Source: Prolixibacteraceae bacterium
GTDB lineage: Bacteria > Bacteroidota > Bacteroidia > Bacteroidales > Prolixibacteraceae
DNA: 10,773 bases
Direction: 5' to 3'
Assembly (NCBI GenBank): GCA_016930735.1
Contig: JAFGGF010000284.1
Location: 1-10,773 of the forward strand
In this document: in pieces, positions 6,719-10,773 of the stretch
How the letters are laid out: every line of letters starts with the position of its first letter
How positions within the stretch are numbered: position 1 is the first letter of the stretch
Notes under the pieces: model-generated
The model's database searches: none
Told to the model about the DNA's origin: nothing
The model's input: only the letters and a program-made list of their open reading frames with translations
Position numbers and translations under genes: made by a program

Positions 6719-7390
6719 TTACATTTCTCCTTTCCTGAACCGGTACCCTGAAAACAGAAGTGCCGTACTCATAATAATTACCAAAACAAACAATACCGGA
6801 TTGGCGGGTGAATATCCTCCGGTTATGGTATCGTCAAAAAAGACCGACGGAATAAATGCTACTGCCACTAAAGCATACAGGAACCTGAACTTCCAAACCG
6901 GCTCAAGAATGATCAGTGCTGCAAGGAAATAAATGGCTAATCCTGCAAGGAACCAGGGAGTCATTGTAACAAGTGCCCCGTGAATAATTTCATGCGGAAA
7001 ATAAATAATACTTAATCCGTAAAAAAATAATGATACAACTCCGAAAGTCAGGAGCAAACAACAGGCGCCAAAAAGCATCATTATAATCATTACCTTGTTT
7101 TCAACTATCGGAAGATGAAATGTAAGTTTGATCCTTTTATTTACTGTTTCCGGGAAAAACTGCGAAACAGCGATAATTAAACCTCCAAGTGCAGGTAAAA
7201 ACTTTAATATTCCAAAATACTGATAGCCCTGAAATAAAATTACATACCAGAAATTTGTCGCTTCGTTGAAGGTAAAATCATGTTGAACCTTCAGGAATAT
7301 TCTTCCTACAGCAAGTACTCCGATTGCCGCATATATAATTAAAAACCATCTGGTTTTTAACCACTCTTTATAAATTACTGATTTCCACAT
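6719..7390 (-). CDS. ABC-2 type transporter permease subunit
   Basis: A 223-residue integral inner-membrane protein with about six hydrophobic helices (approx. 14-33, 58-78, 100-128, 140-162, 168-184, 198-215). It starts with a short amphipathic basic segment (MWKSVIYKEWLKTRW) of the kind found at the N-terminus of ABC-2 exporter permeases, where the polypeptide lies along the membrane and contacts the ATPase. It has no ATPase motifs or export signal. The gene starts 3 bases after the ATPase stop and ends 1 base before the DUF4857-like gene. At this size it would act as a dimer with two copies of the ATPase. Substrate cannot be inferred. The call rests on topology and position. Confidence 0.8.
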   Translation of the reverse strand: MWKSVIYKEWLKTRWFLIIYAAIGVLAVGRIFLKVQHDFTFNEATNFWYVILFQGYQYFGILKFLPALGGLIIAVSQFFPETVNKRIKLTFHLPIVENKVMIIMMLFGACCLLLTFGVVSLFFYGLSIIYFPHEIIHGALVTMTPWFLAGLAIYFLAALIILEPVWKFRFLYALVAVAFIPSVFFDDTITGGYSPANPVLFVLVIIMSTALLFSGYRFRKGEM

Positions 7391-7393
7391 AGC

Positions 7394-8278
7394 CTAATAT
7401 TTTCCGGTTAATCCAATAAATGCATCCTCAAGCCCCATCTCAACTTTTTTGAAATTTTTGTGTCCTATGCCATTTTTAGCAAGGAAACTTTTTACATATA
7501 CATCTGATTCATAAGTATAAATCTCGACCTTGTTTTTAACTTTTTCAACATTGGCAATAAAATCTTCTTTCGAAAAATCAATTGAACCATCTACCAGTTC
7601 AAAGTAAAACTGCTTAAAATTTTGCATGAAGTCATCTACCTTTTTTTGAGCTAAAACACGGTTGTAATCCATTATCAGGACATCATCGATCAGGCGTTCC
7701 ATATCCTGAATGATATGTGAAGTTGTAAATATGGTTTTATTTTTTGATTTGGCATATTCCCTCAGGTAGTCGATGAACAACCTTCTGTAACCCGGATCGA
7801 GCCCCATGGAAAAATCATCAAGGATCAGCAAATCAGGATCCTGGGCTAGGATTAACCCGAGGGCGACCTGTGAACGTTGCCCGCATGACATGGTAGAGAT
7901 TTTCTGGGTAGGTGTAACCTTTAATTTCGACATTAATTCCCAATACGGCTCTTTATCCCATTTCCTGTAAAATCCTGAATAAAATTTTTCAATCTGGTGG
8001 ATATTCATAAAAGAATACTGAATGTGACCTTCTATAAGAAAACCAATCCTGGCCTTATTCTCCGGTGTAAGGTGTTGTGTATTTTCACCGTAAATCAGGC
8101 ATTCCCCACTCCTTGGTTGCAAAAAACCGTTCAGGATATTGATCGTTGTGGTTTTCCCTGACCCGTTTTTACCCAGCAAACCCAGTATACTTCCTTCCTC
8201 TACATGGAAATTCAGGTTCTCATAAACCAGTTTCTTCCCATAATAATGAGTCAGGTTATTACATTCTATTGCATTCAT
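7394..8278 (-). CDS. ABC transporter ATP-binding protein with atypical catalytic motifs
   Basis: A 294-residue cytoplasmic ABC ATPase expected to power the neighbouring permease. Walker A is GKNGSGKTT (36-44) and the H-loop is His188 in TTSH. Several key positions depart from the textbook. The signature reads MSCGQRSQ (130-137) instead of LSGGQ. Walker B is LLILDD (150-155), with Asp155 where the catalytic Glu normally follows. The Q-loop position is Glu83 (IGFLIE), as in some BcrA-like exporters. The D-loop GLDP (159-162) is intact. The C-terminal part after about residue 215 is an extra domain typical of drug or lantibiotic-type exporter ATPases. The start at 8278 is 15 bases after the peptidase-like gene, and the gene ends 3 bases before the permease. 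Asp for Glu could slow hydrolysis but may be normal for this subfamily. Confidence 0.9.
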   Translation of the reverse strand: MNAIECNNLTHYYGKKLVYENLNFHVEEGSILGLLGKNGSGKTTTINILNGFLQPRSGECLIYGENTQHLTPENKARIGFLIEGHIQYSFMNIHQIEKFYSGFYRKWDKEPYWELMSKLKVTPTQKISTMSCGQRSQVALGLILAQDPDLLILDDFSMGLDPGYRRLFIDYLREYAKSKNKTIFTTSHIIQDMERLIDDVLIMDYNRVLAQKKVDDFMQNFKQFYFELVDGSIDFSKEDFIANVEKVKNKVEIYTYESDVYVKSFLAKNGIGHKNFKKVEMGLEDAFIGLTGKY

Positions 8279-8293
8279 TAATACTTGTTTAAG

Positions 8294-10462
8294 TTAATTT
8301 ATTCTGTTTTTGGTTTTTATTGCTTCCTGCCTGCATCCTTCCGGTATTTCGGGATTATTTATAAGCTGATCACAGAACGGGCTGATGCTTTCCCTTTTTG
8401 TTGAATAATTGAACCAGCCCAGCATTTCAATACCTGCCTGTTTTACTTTCGGGCTGGTAACGGTGTCGATAAAAGTGATCAGTTCAGGAAGTTTACTATG
8501 TGCTGGTTTATTCCTGAACAACCTGATATCGTTGTATAAAGACTTTTCAGTAGCTTCATCACTACTCAGATCAGCGATATATCGATCAGTGGAACCGGTT
8601 GAATTTAAAATCAATTTTTCAATTCCCCGCCTTGTTTCAGAAGGATCAAGCAAATATTCTTTTTGACCTATTTGTTTTTCCAGTTCATCAAGAAGATCCT
8701 GTTTGTCAAACATCCCAATAGCATCCTTTAACTGGTATAAAACTCTTTTTCCTTTTGTATTTTGAAATAGAGCATCGATAAGAAAAGGAATATGTGATTT
8801 ATCTCCCGATTTTAACATGTAAGAAGCAGAAATACGCTGGATATATTCATAGTTATCATTAATACCAAGGTTTACTGCAGTTATGAAATTTTTATCGCGG
8901 CAGAAACTGAGAATTTTAAATGCTTCAGCCCTGACTGAATTATACGGTGATTTTTCAAATACTTCCAGAAACAGATCTGAACTGCCTGATTTATTTACAT
9001 TATAAATCATCCTTAAAGCCAGTGCCTGAACATCGGGGTAGGGGCTTTCGAGTTGTTTTTTCCAAAAGTTAATATCGTCAGTTTTGGAAGTAATAAGTTT
9101 ATTCAGGTCAAGGTTTTTATCAGGTGAAACAAAGCTTAAAGTAGGATCACCAATCAGATGTGTTTCAATAGAGCAACTCATTTTATTCCAGAATCCGACT
9201 CTTAATCCAAGTCCGAGCAAACCATTCATTTCCCCCGGCCATTTATCCTGTAAAACATTTACCGAATTTGCCTGCACAGTTATAGTATTTCCATCGTTGA
9301 AAATATAGTTCGACGACATGAATTTATCTTTCTGAAATGAACCGTTAAAACAGGCATCAAACTGAATAAACCGTGCATTTGAATTATAACCAACAAGGTC
9401 TTCAGGGTAGATATCGAGATTGGAATTGAAGGTTGAGTCAGCAATTATCTGTTCCTTATCGAATGAACCTTCAAACCACTCAACCGGGATTCCCATCCAT
9501 TCGTGGTAATATTGTTTTGTTTCATTTAAATCTTTACCACTTTCTTTGGCATCCCTGAGTTTTGACCGTAAGTAATATTTAATATTTTCGATTGCTTCTG
9601 CATTGGCAGAAGTTTCGGGTGTACCATTTAGGTATTGTGCTTCAATTCCTCCATGGTGATGCAGGAAAGCCAGGTCGAGATCTTTCCTTTTAAGTTCGGA
9701 GAGAAGCCTGAATTTCACATGCGTATCAGTTGTAAAATTGAAATAATTGATCAGGTTCTTTTGTGAAGCCAGATAGCCAAACTGCTGGCTGAGTGTTACC
9801 TTTTCATCCATCCAGGTAAGCATCGATTCTGAATTGTAACCATGTCCCGTGAAAAATAAAATCTGGTCAACACCTACCGGATTTTCTTTATAAGTTACTA
9901 CTTTTTTCAGGTAACTTTTTATCTGACCATATTTTTCTTCGGTATTGTTTGGTTTTATCCTTCCTGAATAAATATCGGGTGATAACTCCTGGGAAGATTC
10001 AGGTGAAAGCCTGTAATAAAATAACAGGGAATCCTTTTCGTCCTGTTGGATAAAATCGAATTTCAGGTCAAAATCTTCATAAAATCTGTCAGACGGGATG
10101 GATGAGCGATTCATCGGATACCGGTCTTCATCCATTTTGAAAGCAGTTGCCATATGTTGTGCACCTCTGATCATAGGAACCGGAATATCACCAATAAAAA
10201 CACAACCTTCCAATTTATTATTTCCTGATTCGTAAAGGCTTTTTAACGCAATCCTGACTGAATCGGGATTAAACCATTTATCAACAATTATAAAGGTTTT
10301 CAATCCTTGTTTTTCTACTGACTCAGAATATGCATCTATTTCATTTTTAGCTTCTTTGAATGTGTTTTTATCGACTACAATTGCAAATCCCGAACGGTCA
10401 TTTTCAGAGCAAGCAACTGCCACAACTGCTAATACTAACAGTATAAGATTTTTTATTTTCAT
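8294..10462 (-). CDS. Gingipain/caspase-like (C25-type) lipoprotein with C-terminal HEAT-like repeats
   Basis: A 722-residue predicted lipoprotein. The N-terminus is a basic, hydrophobic signal ending in AVAC with Cys18 as lipidation site. The next residues, SENDR, are acidic and resemble surface-export signals of Bacteroidota lipoproteins (inference). Residues about 25-450 follow the C25 layout: a Rossmann-like start, VFIGDIPVPMI (88-98), DRFYEDFD (125-132), SPDIYSGRI (161-169), a His-Gly site LHHHGG (267-272), a Cys site FDACFNG (368-374) and a closing IGDPTLSF (437-444) near-identical to C25 proteins. His270 and Cys371 are the best candidates for the dyad. An alternative His207 lies in TGHGY. 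The His-Cys spacing is about 100 residues, far more than in gingipains, implying an inserted helical segment (about 280-360). From about 465 to the end it is all-helical, resembling HEAT repeats. It is the first gene of the operon with the ABC exporter. Activity is untested. Confidence 0.75.
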   Translation of the reverse strand: MKIKNLILLVLAVVAVACSENDRSGFAIVVDKNTFKEAKNEIDAYSESVEKQGLKTFIIVDKWFNPDSVRIALKSLYESGNNKLEGCVFIGDIPVPMIRGAQHMATAFKMDEDRYPMNRSSIPSDRFYEDFDLKFDFIQQDEKDSLLFYYRLSPESSQELSPDIYSGRIKPNNTEEKYGQIKSYLKKVVTYKENPVGVDQILFFTGHGYNSESMLTWMDEKVTLSQQFGYLASQKNLINYFNFTTDTHVKFRLLSELKRKDLDLAFLHHHGGIEAQYLNGTPETSANAEAIENIKYYLRSKLRDAKESGKDLNETKQYYHEWMGIPVEWFEGSFDKEQIIADSTFNSNLDIYPEDLVGYNSNARFIQFDACFNGSFQKDKFMSSNYIFNDGNTITVQANSVNVLQDKWPGEMNGLLGLGLRVGFWNKMSCSIETHLIGDPTLSFVSPDKNLDLNKLITSKTDDINFWKKQLESPYPDVQALALRMIYNVNKSGSSDLFLEVFEKSPYNSVRAEAFKILSFCRDKNFITAVNLGINDNYEYIQRISASYMLKSGDKSHIPFLIDALFQNTKGKRVLYQLKDAIGMFDKQDLLDELEKQIGQKEYLLDPSETRRGIEKLILNSTGSTDRYIADLSSDEATEKSLYNDIRLFRNKPAHSKLPELITFIDTVTSPKVKQAGIEMLGWFNYSTKRESISPFCDQLINNPEIPEGCRQEAIKTKNRIN

Positions 10463-10559
10463 TGTAATAATTTAAAGATTCCTACCTGGAGTTTTAACAG
10501 GGCTCGGGACTATTTGTTTTTATTATGATTTGCCTTTTATCTGTATTGTCTGTCTTTCG

Positions 10560-10772
10560 TTAAAATATAATTCCCAAAGCTGCTGTTATATATCCTTTAT
10601 CTTCATCCCTGCCGGTAATTTCCCATTTTTGATAATAAGTGTTAAAGTAGAACTGATTAACATTCCTGAATTTACTTACAGGAAATCCGATTTTTAATCC
10701 TGCTTTGATTTTTATAACATCTGTTGTATAATATTCAAAATCGTGAAAATACACTTCCTTATTTTCCTTTTT
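10560..10772 (-). CDS. C-terminal fragment of a probable outer-membrane beta-barrel protein (N-terminus outside window)
   Basis: About 70 residues are visible, open to the right edge in this frame, so the gene begins beyond the window. The Val encoded by GTG at 10754 is internal. The sequence alternates hydrophobic and polar residues as transmembrane beta-strands do (for example DVIKIKAGLKIGFPV, then YITAALGIIF) and ends in Phe, as many outer-membrane barrels do. No family can be named from so little. It lies 97 bases before the lipoprotein gene on the same strand. Whether it shares a transcript with it is unknown. Confidence 0.5.
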   Translation of the reverse strand, partial: KKENKEVYFHDFEYYTTDVIKIKAGLKIGFPVSKFRNVNQFYFNTYYQKWEITGRDEDKGYITAALGIIF

Positions 10773-10773
10773 A

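Noticed and set aside
10463..10559. Promoter or regulatory element ahead of the lipoprotein operon
   Set aside because: I looked for the Bacteroidota -7 and -33 elements on the minus strand and for hairpins and found none convincing in these 97 bases.

Overview
The window looks like chromosomal DNA of a member of the Bacteroidota, probably of the Bacteroidales/Marinilabiliales type (an inference). The reasons are an AT-rich composition, no Shine-Dalgarno motifs before most starts, and a gene set typical of that phylum: a DUF4159 protein next to rsmE, prmA with the usual L11-methyltransferase motifs, a C25-like lipoprotein, and a three-gene ABC cluster ending in a DUF4857-like protein. I see no tRNA, rRNA, CRISPR array, transposase or phage gene.

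Bases 1-1291 (+ strand) hold the 3' part of a secreted AXE1-family carbohydrate esterase that enters from the left edge. Facing it is a minus-strand run: sixA-like phosphatase (3957-3460), rsmE (3413-2694), a DUF4159 protein (2719-2048, overlapping rsmE by 26 bases) and a cysteine-motif flavoprotein (1993-1418). The flavoprotein gene is bracketed by two degenerate 7-base-periodic AT-rich arrays (1361-1416 and 1995-2036). A YfcE-like metallophosphoesterase (4019-4516, +) diverges from the phosphatase gene and converges on prmA (5411-4575, -).

The most interesting part is 10462-5479 (- strand), a tight four-gene run that ends at an intrinsic terminator (5457-5426). It encodes (1) a 722-residue lipoprotein with a gingipain/caspase-like (C25-type) peptidase domain and a C-terminal HEAT-like helical repeat region, (2) an ABC ATPase with non-standard signature, Walker B and Q-loop residues, (3) a six-helix ABC-2 type permease and (4) a membrane-anchored periplasmic protein resembling DUF4857. 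The gaps are 15, 3 and 1 bases, so the products are probably made together. I infer an envelope export or processing system that couples a surface or periplasmic peptidase-like protein to an ABC exporter. Substrate and function are unknown. At the right edge the C-terminus of a probable outer-membrane beta-barrel protein (10772-10560, -) enters the window.

The housekeeping genes in the middle (rsmE, prmA, sixA-like, yfcE-like) are ordinary. No gene-free stretch is longer than about 130 bases.
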